DNA from: Eutreptiella sp. 'Long Island Sound 2002'
Lineage: Eukaryota > Euglenozoa > Euglenophyceae > Eutreptiales > Eutreptiaceae
Direction of reading: 5' to 3'
NCBI GenBank assembly: GCA_964036045.1
Contig: OZ038382.1
Location: 40,378,090 to 40,442,089 of the forward strand
DNA: 64,000 bases
Shown: one piece after another, positions 1 through 9,582 of the stretch
How the letters are laid out: each line of letters starts with the position of its first letter
How positions within the stretch are numbered: position 1 is the first letter of the stretch
Position numbers and translations under genes: made by a program
Notes under the pieces: generated by a model
What the model saw: the letters and a program-made list of their open reading frames with translations, nothing else
Databases searched by the model: none
What the model was told of the DNA's origin: nothing

Positions 1-465
1 TCCGGTGGAAACAAAAATACTGGAGGCCCTGGCGGGTCCCAAGGCAAAGGAAATCGGACTCCATCCGGCTCCGGTGGGCAGCCGAACGGCCAGACAAATC
101 CTAATGGCAACGTCGGAGGCGGAAATCGAAATCCAGGCCAAACCCCTCAATCCGGCACAAACAAAGGAAATGCTCCAGGATCCCAGGGTAAAGGTAAGGG
201 AAATCCTTCTGGGACCCCTTTCTCTGGTAAGGGCAGAGGGCGTGGCGACGGTGGAGGTCCATCATCCGGCGGCCGTGGCCGTGGACGTGGAAAGGGCAAC
301 CATCGTGTGGATCAAGTCTCAGGTGCAGATCAGGTGTCCGATGCGGATCGAGATTATGTCGAAAATGCCCTGAATCCAGCAGATGATCCGTTCCAAGATG
401 AGTGGATCGACGAAGCAGGCTGTGTTCACAATGTTAACGCAGCAACTGGAGGTCAGAAGGCCTAG
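1..465 (+). CDS. gag: Gag C-terminal part of element 1 (partial)
   Basis: Frame 1 is open from the first base to a TAG at 463-465, 154 codons. The peptide is low complexity, rich in Gly, Asn, Ser, Gln and Lys, with an RG-rich stretch (GRGRGRGKG) encoded near 265-297 and a more acidic tail (repeated DQV, then DDPFQDEWIDE). Such basic Gly-rich tails are common in Gag nucleocapsid regions and probably bind RNA. No CCHC zinc knuckle is visible in this part. The start lies outside the window. A different frame (5-373) is also open but has no Gag-like character and I treat it as a shadow. The same frame continues into protease after the stop codon, which supports this frame being the real one. Confidence 0.7.
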   Translation, partial: SGGNKNTGGPGGSQGKGNRTPSGSGGQPNGQTNPNGNVGGGNRNPGQTPQSGTNKGNAPGSQGKGKGNPSGTPFSGKGRGRGDGGGPSSGGRGRGRGKGNHRVDQVSGADQVSDADRDYVENALNPADDPFQDEWIDEAGCVHNVNAATGGQKA

Positions 466-500
466 GGGAGCCACGAAAATCGCCCCTCCCCAGGCGATTT
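463..500 (+). promoter_or_regulatory. Candidate stop-codon readthrough signal between gag and pol (element 1)
   Basis: The gag stop TAG (463-465) is followed directly by GGG and then, after an 11-nt spacer, by a perfect 8-bp stem: AAATCGCC at 477-484 pairs with GGCGATTT at 493-500 around an 8-nt loop. The reading frame downstream of the TAG is open and encodes pol. In gammaretroviruses, gag-pol readthrough uses a UAG followed by G and a structured RNA starting about 8 nt downstream, so the arrangement here is similar. That it works is an inference. Confidence 0.45.
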
Positions 501-1518
501 CAGGCATGATCCCCAGATTCCAGATCGACCATTACTTGATGTAGGGTCGCTTGTCTCCTCTCCCCTGGATCCGGCAGCGGATCCTTCTGTTGTAGTGGAC
601 GAGGTAGGTGTACAGTCCAAGCACAGGGCCCGTCAGTTTGTCACAAAGCTGTGGGTCTCTGATTGCAAGGGAAATTTCCATCTCGCCACTTGTTTGTGTG
701 ACAATGGATCAGAGGTAAATCTCCAATCCAATTCATTCTTACCCGACGACTGCGTGTTTGAGTCGCCTCATCCTGTTACCCTCGAGGGAGTTTCTGGACA
801 TTCTCTCGCAGGTGGGCAACGCGGTTGTTATATATCAACTCATTTGGTCGCTCAAGACCTTTGGGAAGAAGGTAATGTGGAGGAAGTTGTCCTGAAGGAT
901 GACTACTTCTATCGTGCTGACATAAAGTATGACCTTTACTTGGGCCATCCTTGGCTTCGCAAGAACAGGGTGGCGCCCGTAGGTCATCGGCGTTGTTTTT
1001 TGCTGGAGTCAGGTCCCTTGGAGCGTCCTGAATTTCGTTTTTTGCACGCAGGGTTTAAAAGTGCAGAAGAATTTTTGAAGCAAAAGGTTACACCAAAATT
1101 TGGCGAAGATGTCACCATTGCAGAGGTGAATGGGAGTGCCGATTACTCCCAAGAGTTAGAATGTCTTCGTAGGGACTCCCAGCCACGACGCCCTTCGCGC
1201 TGGCACTCTTCATCCTACAGAGTTGTCGACAAATGGCGCGATTCAATTTGTGAATATTTTTATGAACACCATTCCTTTTGGCCACAGTATGATGCCTTTG
1301 CTAACCGCGAGAACAAGCACTTTGACAAGCATTTTCGCGACGCTTGGACCCATAAATGGGACAAGAAGTTATGGATTAACCCTCCGTTTCACTTAATCCA
1401 GCAGGTCATCCGCAAAATCAAGCAAGATAAAACCCAGGCGATTTTAGTTTTGCCCTTGTGGATTTCAAGAATTACAAGACATTTGTGTAGATTACATCGA
1501 ACTTCCCAGGAAGATTAA
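466..1518 (+). CDS. pol: Pol N-terminal part of element 1: aspartic protease plus NPPF methyltransferase-like module
   Basis: The frame is open for 350 codons directly after the gag TAG and in the same frame. It has no early ATG; the first alternative start is a GTG at 595, which fits synthesis as an extension of Gag. A retropepsin-like region lies near 630-1000: a hydrophobic strand, then CDNGSEVNL at about 700-726, where the usual D-T/S-G has become D-N-G, and later a DLYLGHPWL segment like the conserved hydrophobic-DLILG-W/L block. From about 1280 to 1461 comes a module with DAFANRENK, the catalytic-type motif NPPF (1378-1389) and a hydrophobic LVLPLW strand. This resembles the adenine-methyltransferase-like module of DIRS and some Ty3 elements. 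The frame ends at a TAA (1516-1518) inside homologous sequence; the rest continues in another frame. Confidence 0.7.
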   Translation, partial: GSHENRPSPGDFRHDPQIPDRPLLDVGSLVSSPLDPAADPSVVVDEVGVQSKHRARQFVTKLWVSDCKGNFHLATCLCDNGSEVNLQSNSFLPDDCVFESPHPVTLEGVSGHSLAGGQRGCYISTHLVAQDLWEEGNVEEVVLKDDYFYRADIKYDLYLGHPWLRKNRVAPVGHRRCFLLESGPLERPEFRFLHAGFKSAEEFLKQKVTPKFGEDVTIAEVNGSADYSQELECLRRDSQPRRPSRWHSSSYRVVDKWRDSICEYFYEHHSFWPQYDAFANRENKHFDKHFRDAWTHKWDKKLWINPPFHLIQQVIRKIKQDKTQAILVLPLWISRITRHLCRLHRTSQED

Positions 1519-4500
1519 GCTGTATGTCAGGGACGACACAGGTCCCCTGCCACAGCGGTCCTGGAGTTCGCTTGCATTCCTGGTGGATGGAAAGCTTTCT
1601 GACTCTAATTCTGCTAATTCTGGTACTGATTCTTGTGTTGGGTCTGAATCTGAGGTTGAGCGTGGTACTGATGATGAATCTATTTTTTCTGATTTTTGTC
1701 CGTCAGATACCAAAGGTGATCCAACGTCCAATGGATCCGCCTCGTCTCCCTCTTCCCCAATAGGATCGACATCGAAAAGAATCTTCAGTGCACGGGCGAA
1801 GAAAAATCATAAATCGCGCCGCAAATTCAGAGTTTTTTATGAAAAACCCCCTGTGGAAGCTTTCATAGATCCTTTCGAGGAGCTGGATCACGAAGATAAT
1901 CTCTGGAATGTCGACACTCGACCCACCTATCTTCAAGAGGCAGTTGATACGGACCTCTTTAGGGACATCCGTAAGAAGATTCTTCCTGCCAAGGCCGAAG
2001 AAGTTGCCAAAGTTTTTTCGACAGTAATTGCTGGTGATCAGGTGGACACTGAGTTGTGTTCCAAGTCAAGAGAAAAGATTTTTGAGGAACGGAAGGACAC
2101 AACCCTTTCAGGAAAGTGGATCAAAGACCCCCCTGTCCCTGGGCAGTTCGGTGAAGCCTTCATCGAGCTTCGTGAAGGGTACAAGGCGAAGAAACAGCGT
2201 CCTTATGAGAACCATGGACATAAACATGAGATCCTCAGAAAAATCATCGAGAGAAATCTCAGGGAATTTGGTTGGCTTGAGGGTTGTATGACCAGCGAAT
2301 GGTGCTGTGCACCCTTCACAGTCCCGAAGCCACCGCCTGCAGACCAGAACACTATTGATGGTTGGCGAATGGTTGTTGATTTTCGCAATCTCAACGCCGA
2401 AACCAAGGCGGATTCACACCCCCTGCCCCTCATTGAGGAGGAAATCGCCAAGAGGGCAAGAGGTCGTTTGTTTTCTGTGCTGGATCTCCGGCACGGCTTT
2501 CACCAAATGCCGTTGAGGAAGGACAGCAGACCTCTCACCTGTATGTGCACGCCATGTGGCCCAGTCCAATGGACAGTCATGCCCCTGGGTCTGAAGAATG
2601 CCCCTTCGTTTTTTCAAAGAATGATGGAGGATGTGCTTTTTTCAGCTCATCCTGAGCTTCGTGCCTTTGTGAGCGTGTACATAGATGACATAATCATCGC
2701 GACGGAGGGGGAGGGACTGACCGAAGCCGAGCTGGTGGCCCTACATGAGAAGCAGCTGAACCAAGTTTTGGACATTCTTGACGCCAATCAGCTGATTTGT
2801 GGGCCAAAGAAGGGAAAATTATTTTTAAAATCAGTCGAATTTTGTGGTTCTCTCCTAGAGAATGGCACCCGACGACCCAGTCCAGGGAAGCTCGTCGCTA
2901 TTCAGAAGTGGAAGCGCCCTGAGACGATCACGGAGTTGAGAGGATTCCTGGGTTGTCGCAATTTTTACCACACTTTTGTGCCGAATTATGCCAAATTTGC
3001 TGCCCCCCTCACTGAATTATTGAAGGTAGGGAGAGATGCGGGCAAGGCAGGTTCAAAGGTTCGTGTCAAGTGGACTGACGAGTGCGAGGAGGCCTTCCAT
3101 CACTTGAAGGCGGCCCTCTGTGAAGTCGCCACATTGCATGTGCCCCAATTTGACCGACCCTTCTACATTAGAACCGACGCTTCTAGGTACGCGATCGGAG
3201 CTGTCCTTGAACAGGTTGATGAAGCCACCGGCGATCATTACCCTCTTGCATTTTGGTCTCGGAAGCTAGCCCCACGCCAAATGCAATGGTCGCCGCGTGA
3301 GCAAGAAACATATGCCATCATCTGTGCTTTAAAAAAGTACCAATCGTGGGTTGGCACCAATCGAGTCGAGGTCCTGACGGATCATCGATCTCTGGAGTAT
3401 TGGGCCACCGAACACATTGATACTGTCGCGAGCCCAGCTGGTCGACGGGCCAGATGGCACGAATTTCTCAGTCTGTTTGACCTCCGTGTGTCGTATTTGC
3501 GTGGAAAACATAACACGGTAGCGGATGCTCTGAGCCGATGGGCTTACCCCGCTTCAGAGGGGCTGCAAAGTACCAACATCCATGGTACGGAGCAGGACCG
3601 CCATGTCATCATCGAATGGGATCAGGAAGAAAAAAAGCTCATTCGACGTGCATGCATGCAATGCGCTGTTAAACAGCACGCATTACCGTGCCATGACATC
3701 ACGGCCATCTCAGATCCGGCGCATGCTCATGAGATCTGCACCAAAACACTGAAAGTCGTGGAGAAAGTCACCGATCCCTCCTCAGGGAGTGTGAAACGGT
3801 TTGACTATACCCGACGAGTAAGTCGATTTCGGTTGATCCAGGGCATTAAGCGTCGAGATCCGGCCAAAACTCCACCCCTGCCGAAAGATTCCCTGATCAT
3901 CCGTGACTGGACGTCCGATTATCTGCAGGATCCCATGTTTAAAGAGGTCTTTGGAAATCTCAAATCCAAAGATGCTCACAAGGATGGGATTTTTTCAGAG
4001 TATTCGTTGGATGGGGGGAAGCTGTGGATGGAGGGTAAATTTTGCGTACCAGACGCCCTGGCCCCCCGAGTGTTAAACTGGTGGCATAAATGGGAGTCCC
4101 CCCACGCACATGGCCGTCGACTGTGGTCGATGATTAAACATAGGTTGTTTGGCTCACGGCTATATACTCACTGCATGAAAGTAGCCGCCGGATGTGCCCA
4201 ATGTGCTGTCTCGACGCCCCCCAGCGTGAAGAAGCACGGCCATCTGAGGCCTCATCCTATTCCGGAGCGCCTCTTGAACAGAGTTACCAGTGATTTCTTC
4301 TATCTCGGTGAACTCGATGACGAAGAGTGCCATTGGACGAATAAAAAAGTCAATGGTGTGCTCCTTATTCAGTGCCGCCATTCCGGCTACATTCAAGTGT
4401 TGCCTTGCAACATTGAGTCGATGACTGGCAAGGCTGCCGCCAAATGGTGCGCGCAGACCTGGATGGGAGGTTGGGACGTCCCATCCGAGGTGGTAACGGA

Positions 4501-5635
4501 CTCAGGCAAAGAGTACACCTCCGAATGGTGGAGGGAATTATGTGCTCGCCTTGGAATCCACCACCTGCGATGTGAAATCCACTCGCATCGAGCGCTGCCT
4601 GGCGAAAGAGCCGGCCGCTCTATTATAAATATGCTTCGTAAGGAGCTCGCGAGTGAAAAGGATTTCCATTGGATGGAAGTTCTCTTCGCATTGCTTCGCC
4701 GTTACCACAACACGCCTTTGTATCATGGCCTTTCTCCAAATGAAATTGTCTTTGGACGAAAGAAGTGTTGGTGGAACATGCCGTTGAATAATCCTCGCCC
4801 CTGTAAGGAGGCTTCGTTGTTTTTGGACGACGTCCAACGAGCAGATAAAACTGTCTCGAAATTAATCGATAAGCATCAAGCTGACTCGCTTTGGGTTCAG
4901 AATCAAGGCCGAAAAAACCACCACAATTTTGAAGTCGATGATCGAGTTTGGCTTCGAAAATCCGAAACCACCCTGGACGGAGATGACAAGCTTCTTCCCT
5001 TGTGGGAGGGGCCATTCGCTGTTACAGCGCGTCTTGGTGAGAACAGGTGGAGGATTCGTGTGGATGTCAGCAGGGAAATTGACGTTTCGGGCGATCGCCT
5101 CAAGAGAGAGATCCCCTCCCCCAAGGATCGGGTTAAACCCCTTTTTTGGACTGCGAAACATTTGTCTGATCGGGTCATCGAAGGGGGGAAGTATGAACTC
5201 AAGAGGATTGTTGAAGCAAGACGTGACGCCAAGGGCGAATGGGATTTTCTGTGTGAGTGGAGGGGCTTTGATTCCAGTCACAACAACTGGGAACCAGCCC
5301 AATCTTTTGTACATGGGTACACCAAGGGGTTCATCGACTTCCTCAAGAAGCACCCCGAAATTGGAGCACTCCTGACAGATTGTTTGTCGAAACCAGACAG
5401 ACAAGTGGAGAGCGACGGAAAACGACCTGTGGTGAATCGAGATCCAGCCTTTTACGGCCCTCAGCAGCCACATTCCAGGGCTGATCCGTCGATCCCCCCT
5501 CCTGCGGTCAGGCCAGCCCAGGAGCCAAATGAGGACCAAGCTTCAAGTTCGGCCGCTGATTTGCAGCGCCCAAGCCGTACGAGGGCCCGACCAGACAGGT
5601 TGGTGGTCACATGTATTCGTGCTTGGCCGAATTGA
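1447..5635 (+). CDS. pol: Pol main part of element 1: RT, RNase H, integrase, chromodomain
   Basis: Frame 2 is open from 1447 to the TGA at 5633-5635, about 1,395 codons; the first near-start is a GTG at 1583, so it is probably translated from upstream frames. RT: VVDFRNLN near 2370 and the catalytic YIDD at 2678-2689 are intact. RNase H: RTDAS with Asp at 3176-3178, plus later TDHRSLEYW and VADALSR. Integrase: a His-His-Cys-Cys zinc region (WWHKWESPHAHGR ... CAQC, about 4078-4203), then Asp 4292, Asp 4499 and Glu 4604, a DD34E spacing. After a GPF segment near 5010, a chromodomain (YELKRIVEARRD ... WDFLCEWRGF ... NNWEP) lies at about 5190-5360. The tail is Pro/Ser-rich. The protein makes and inserts the DNA copy; the chromodomain is expected to guide insertion to marked chromatin. 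RT, RNase H and integrase residues look intact, and only the junction with the upstream part is broken. Confidence 0.92.
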
Positions 5636-7278
5636 GGAAGCCATCCCACCAGATTCTGCTCAATCCACTGTTCATTTTTTCTGATTACATCATGATGTGG
5701 AGAACTGCGAATGTTCGATAATTTGACGTCAATCAATCAATTTTTCTTTGGTCTCCGTTCGGTAGCGTATCGAAAGTCGAAAACCGAAAGCCACGGAGTG
5801 TGCTGCCGTGTTCAGAAAAAACCAAACTCAGGCTTAATTCAGGCAGATTCGGGGTAATCTTGTCTCTGTTGGTCTGTGCATCTTTGGAATTTGGCTACCC
5901 GTGCAGATGGAAGCAAATGTACATAGTAAAAACGCTGGCCAGCGACATTCACCCCTACAGGCACCCCCTGTAGTACTGGCTGCACCAGATGCGACGCCAG
6001 GAACTCAGATCTTACCTTCATTTGCGGTGATGCTAACGCCAAAGTCCAGATTCAGATCCAGGATCCTCAAATTTGCCTTGAATTTCTCAGATTTGTCCTT
6101 CATTCTGCCACTGTTGTACGAAATCCAGGAGTCAATTGTTCAGACAATCTTCATTTAGGAGCTCTAGGGACTTCTAACAGCAACCTCTGAAGTCCGTAAG
6201 CTTCGTTGTATTTTTGGCACACGCCAATGTGAGCTCAATCCGACCTGAAACTGTCGAAAATGGTGAATCCAAGTGTCCTGTGGGACTCCATCGAAAGATT
6301 GGCCTTGTTCAAGTCGATTGACACCACCGCCACTGTAAATTCGGTGTCTCTCAGTTATATACTGTCAGTAAAGCGCCTTCAGCGAACCTTCGGCGCGTTA
6401 CATGCCAAGGATCCAGGGCCAGCATGTCCCATCATGATGCATCATCACATGATCCACATTTTCATAGAATCTGTTAGATGCTCGTGAACCAACGTGCCGG
6501 AAAGCACAATTGAGCTGAATAAACGACAATATATATTAACTTTAGTCTAAACGAAAGTGTTAGTAGTTTCAGTTCTAGACATTCCGCTTCATTTCACCTT
6601 CATCTCAGGGAATTTACTCATTTTAGGACAATTTAGGTTGATTTCCTTGTCATCTCCCCTCATTCCTCGAAGATCTGTTTAGATCTAAGTGAACAGAAAG
6701 ACATCTCTACCTTCAATGGTTCACTTAGGGTCTGTAGACTACATTTGTTTTTGTTTTCCCTCTCTGGGACTGTTTCATCTCCTTCATCTCTGCTCCATTT
6801 GATTCCAATTTTGCTGAATTTTGTGATCATCCACCAGATGCGCCAAATCTGAAGCACATGCTGCACTTTTCAGAACGAGAAAAGCGGGAGTAACACGATG
6901 TAGAGTTCGGCGAGGACACCGTAGCGTGCCCGCGACAGCGAAACTGTGCCAGAGCGCTGATATGTCACTCCATTTCTTGATTCCCCCACTCAATCCACCA
7001 ATAATCTACCTCATTCTCAACCAATGCATGGTTTGGTATCGATTCTCGATACGTTTACATGCTTTTTAGCCCTTGACCTAATGTTTTACTGCACGGAGGA
7101 CTGTTCGTCACTTCTCATTCTGTCTCATTTCAGGTTCATCCATCCTGATTCAGTGCCAAATCAGCCCAAATCAGGTCAGATCAAGCAGATTTCGCCCATC
7201 GAGGCTACATTTCTATTTTTTTCTGGGACTTACCCGCACTACGTTCTTCGTTGACGTAGCGACACAACCCAGTGTGTT
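5636..7278 (+). other. Noncoding tail between pol of element 1 and the putative 3' LTR
   Basis: About 1.6 kb of moderately AT-rich DNA with only short open frames in all six frames. An AATAAA lies at 6518-6523, but eukaryotic poly(A) signals occur often by chance and I give it little weight. I see no second ORF, no tRNA and no obvious repeat. It could be a long 3' untranslated region of element 1 or partly foreign sequence. Confidence 0.5.
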
Positions 7279-7290
7279 TTTGGAGGGGGA
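7279..7290 (+). other. Candidate polypurine tract of element 1
   Basis: A purine-rich tract (GGAGGGGGAG at 7281-7290, after TTTT) lies directly before TGTAAGTGCGG. A polypurine tract touching a TG dinucleotide is the usual signature of plus-strand priming at the 3' LTR. The single LTR copy in the window prevents a direct test. Confidence 0.4.
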
Positions 7291-7823
7291 GTGTAAGTGC
7301 GGCTAGCCCCATCTGCTCAGATTTTCAGACATTCTGTCCAGATTGGCTACATTTTGGTCATTTTCTTTGCTTCGGCGGAATCGCCGCCTCGCAGCTCAGT
7401 CTCAGGATCAGACCTATATATTTCTGAGATGCCGGATCTGATTCCGCGGTCCATTCCCCGTAAATCCGCCGCGTTCCGATCATTTAGCTGGAATCGCCAT
7501 TTGCCGCTGACGCGCGCTCGCGGGCCAGATCGGCCAAACATTTTTCATAATTGGATTTATATAAATCTTTTCAGACAGTTTTGGACACTCAGATGTATTT
7601 AGAATAATCCGCATCAATTTTCTTCATAGACTCGGATTTTCTGCCGGATAACAATCAGCATGGACCTTGCTTCTGTTGTCGCTGCTCTCGCCTCCGTTGG
7701 TGTTCGAGTATCCGGTTCTACCCCCAATAACAACGTTCAGGGAGACTCCTCGCGTGCCTGCCCTACTGGTCTTGCCGGCCCCGAGCCCTCCGGCACCATC
7801 AACGACCCAGGGCAGCACTTTCA
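7291..7823 (+). other. Putative 3' LTR start and unassigned sequence up to the satellite
   Basis: The segment begins with TG directly after the purine tract and contains a TATA-like TATATATT at 7415-7422, as expected for U3 of an LTR. No terminal CA or inverted end could be placed with confidence. An ATG at 7660 opens a 55-codon frame (MDLASVVAALASVGVRV ...) that runs into the satellite. It could be the start of a cut gene or of another gag, but there is no domain evidence. The satellite begins at about 7824. Confidence 0.35.
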
Positions 7824-8554
7824 GCTGCGTGGTGGTTGGCTAGGCTGTACGCGTGCTTTCGTAAGGTGGCACCTTTGGCCCTACCCGTTGAAGTTTTCGC
7901 TCTGGTCCACTGCCACCACACACCCACACTGCCATTGCACCCCCCGCCACCCCCGCGCGCGCGCTCGCTCGCCTCGTCTCGTCAAGCCAAGGCATGGCTG
8001 GCTTGGCTTGGCATGGTATGGTATGGTATGGCTTGGTGCGAGAGCCAGGTGCTTTCATAATGGAGTGCGGTGATACTTGCCGACACAATATCTCAAAATT
8101 GAATTCGGGACTTTTTGTCAAGTTATTGCAGCTCCCCCTTCAGGGTTCCGGGAACGCATTAGAAGACAATTTAGAAGCGGCATGTTCCATATTTTTGCAA
8201 AAAAGTTTCATTTTGGTACGCCACATTTATTGGATTTTCAGGTTGCTGCGTGGTGGTTGGCTAGGCTGTACGCGTGCTTTCGTAAAGTGGCACCTTTGGC
8301 CCTACCCGTTGAAGTTTTCGCTTTGGTCCACTGCCACCACACACCCACACTGCCATTGCACCCCCCGCCACCCCCGCGCGCGCGCTCGCTCGCCTCGTCT
8401 CGTCAAGCCAAGGCATGGCTGGCTTGGCTTGGCATGGTATGGTATGGTATGGCTTGGTGCGAGAGCCAGGTGCTTTCATAATGAAGTGCGGTGATACCTG
8501 CCGACACAATATCTCAAAATTGAATTCGGGACTTTTTGTCAAGTTATTGCAGCT
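7824..8554 (+). repeat. 421-bp satellite array, left block (about 1.7 monomers)
   Basis: From about 7824 (CTGCGTGGTGGTTGGC) the sequence follows the same 421-bp monomer as the large block at 19670. Equivalent positions recur at 7994 and 8415. The left edge is abrupt: within a monomer the preceding bases should be GGATTTTCAGGTTG, but here they are unrelated sequence except for TTCAG. The right edge at 8554 is where element 2 inserted; the interrupted monomer resumes at 19670. Confidence 0.97.
8551..8554. other. Target-site duplication AGCT, left copy (element 2)
   Basis: AGCT at 8551-8554 lies directly outside the left LTR, and AGCT at 19670-19673 lies directly outside the right LTR. In uninterrupted monomers the sequence reads TTGCAGCTCCCCC with one AGCT, so the duplication was made by the insertion. 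The base 8555 (A, where the monomer has C) could be a fifth, mutated base of the duplication. Confidence 0.8.
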
Positions 8555-8555
8555 A

Positions 8556-9280
8556 GAAAGATGTCCTTGAATTATGCCCTAGGTCTTTTGATGTATTCCT
8601 GCAAGTTGGTTTTGTAGTTCAAAACCCCAAACCAAAGCAGCAAGTAGAGCAAGGACTGAATATGGATCGAATCAATGAAATCAATGATTGGTTTTGGAAT
8701 CCAGTGTAACACAGAAGGGCTGCAGATAGACAAAGCAGGTATATGAACATAGATTCAATCACAAATGGATAAAGCAAAAGGTTTTATATGAAAATTGGTC
8801 AGACTCTAGCCTCAGAGGTTGCAATAGGCACTTCATGTGCACTATTTTGGGTGAAATGGTGCTGGTTAGGACTGAGGGGCATAGATGTCAGGACCACACA
8901 GAAAATGACTTGGCCAAGCAACTGAATTCAGAAACAGTTACAAAGTAGGACCACAATAAGTGGTAGAATCAATTGAGTATAGGGGTCTTGGGGTGGGAGA
9001 CCACTTAGGCTTAACCTCCAAGGCCCACAAGCATGGAATGCCTGATTTATTTTGGTATGACCTCCATGAAGGAAGGTACCTCCGCTCAGTTGAGTGGTAG
9101 GGGTGAACTTCATGGGGGGGCTAGGGTCACAACCCTAGTTACCTTGAGAAAGTGTACTTTAGGCTACAAAAGAGAGATAAAAACACTTAAGTTTGTCTCA
9201 GCATCAACAAAGGGTTTTAAGGGGGGCTTAGCCTGGATCAAGCCCTCCAAGAAAGACATGGCAGTGACTTTTTCTTACTC
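8556..9280 (-). repeat. 3' LTR of element 2 (left copy)
   Basis: The 725 bp match 18945-19669 almost perfectly. In element orientation the LTR runs GAGTAAGAAA ... CATCTTTC, so it lacks the usual TG...CA ends unless the first T-G comes from the target site. A TATAAAA box lies at 8782-8788 on the - strand, about 490 bp from the LTR start. The + strand holds an 83-codon open frame, also in the other LTR; being antisense to the element and without a domain, I do not call it a gene. Confidence 0.95.
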
Positions 9281-9288
9281 CCTCCTGG
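9281..9288 (-). other. Short polypurine tract of element 2
   Basis: In element orientation the bases just before the 3' LTR read CCAGGAGG, a short purine-rich tract touching the LTR start GAGTAAG. This is the expected place of the plus-strand primer. It is short, so the exact primer is uncertain. Confidence 0.5.
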
Positions 9289-9505
9289 AGTACTAGTTGA
9301 TCAAGCTAGTAGGACCAGGGAAAAAGGCTCAAATATTCCCAAAATTACCTCAAAAATGCATTAAACTTACCAAAAACATTCTCATCACCTCATAGAAGCC
9401 TATCACACTGTAGGGACCCTTGAAAAACAGTGTAATGTACCGTGAATGATGTCCCTTCGAAGGGGCATTCCTCAAAAGTCGCCGGCGTGAGGCGAAAACT
9501 TTTGG

Positions 9506-9582
9506 AAAAAAAAAGTGTGGGGGCAGCCGGAATTGAACCCAGGACTCCCTGTCCAAAGCACATGTGTCTGTCCACTAGGGTA
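9506..9582 (-). other. tRNA-like Pol III unit (decayed tRNA or SINE head)
   Basis: On the - strand a box A-like TACCCTAGTGG (9572-9582, 10 of 11 positions of TRGCNNAGYGG) is followed after 32 nt by a box B GGTTCAATTCC (9529-9539), and then by a run of nine T (9506-9514), a typical Pol III terminator placed where a tRNA 3' end would be. The anticodon loop would be CTTTGGA (anticodon TTG). The T-stem has two mismatches and the acceptor stem does not pair (3' side TGCCCCC, 5' side TCGACTG). It is therefore not a working tRNA; a decayed tRNA or tRNA-derived SINE is likely. Confidence 0.5.

Larger units (their letters stand above)
1..7290 (+). mobile_element. Element 1: Ty3/gypsy chromovirus-type LTR retrotransposon, 5' end outside the window
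   Basis: The domain order on the + strand is Gag tail, protease, NPPF module, reverse transcriptase, RNase H, integrase, chromodomain, which is the Ty3/gypsy order with the chromodomain that defines chromoviruses. The 5' LTR, primer site and most of gag lie left of the window. The right limit is an inference: a purine tract followed by TGTAAG at 7279-7296 looks like a polypurine tract and LTR start, 1.65 kb after the pol stop. The copy carries a frame change near 1447-1518, so it may be inactive. The 3' LTR cannot be proved because its partner is not in the window. Confidence 0.85.

Noticed and set aside
5-373. Open frame starting ATG at 5-7 region (+ strand, frame 2)
   Set aside because: Composition is not Gag-like; frame 1 over the same bases gives the Gly/Asn-rich, RG-rich tail that continues into pol after the UAG.
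595-600. Start of the protease ORF at 595
   Set aside because: The codon is GTG and the same frame is open back to 466 without interruption, so this is not a credible eukaryotic start.
9033-9296. 83-87 codon + strand frame in each LTR of element 2 (also at 19422)
   Set aside because: Antisense to the element, no domain, duplicated only because the LTR is duplicated; the right copy runs into the satellite.
9453-9464. 12-bp palindrome CCCTTCGAAGGG
   Set aside because: Single occurrence without context; expected by chance at this length over 64 kb.
9506-9582. Functional tRNA gene
   Set aside because: Acceptor stem does not pair and the T-stem has two mismatches, although both Pol III boxes and a terminator are present.
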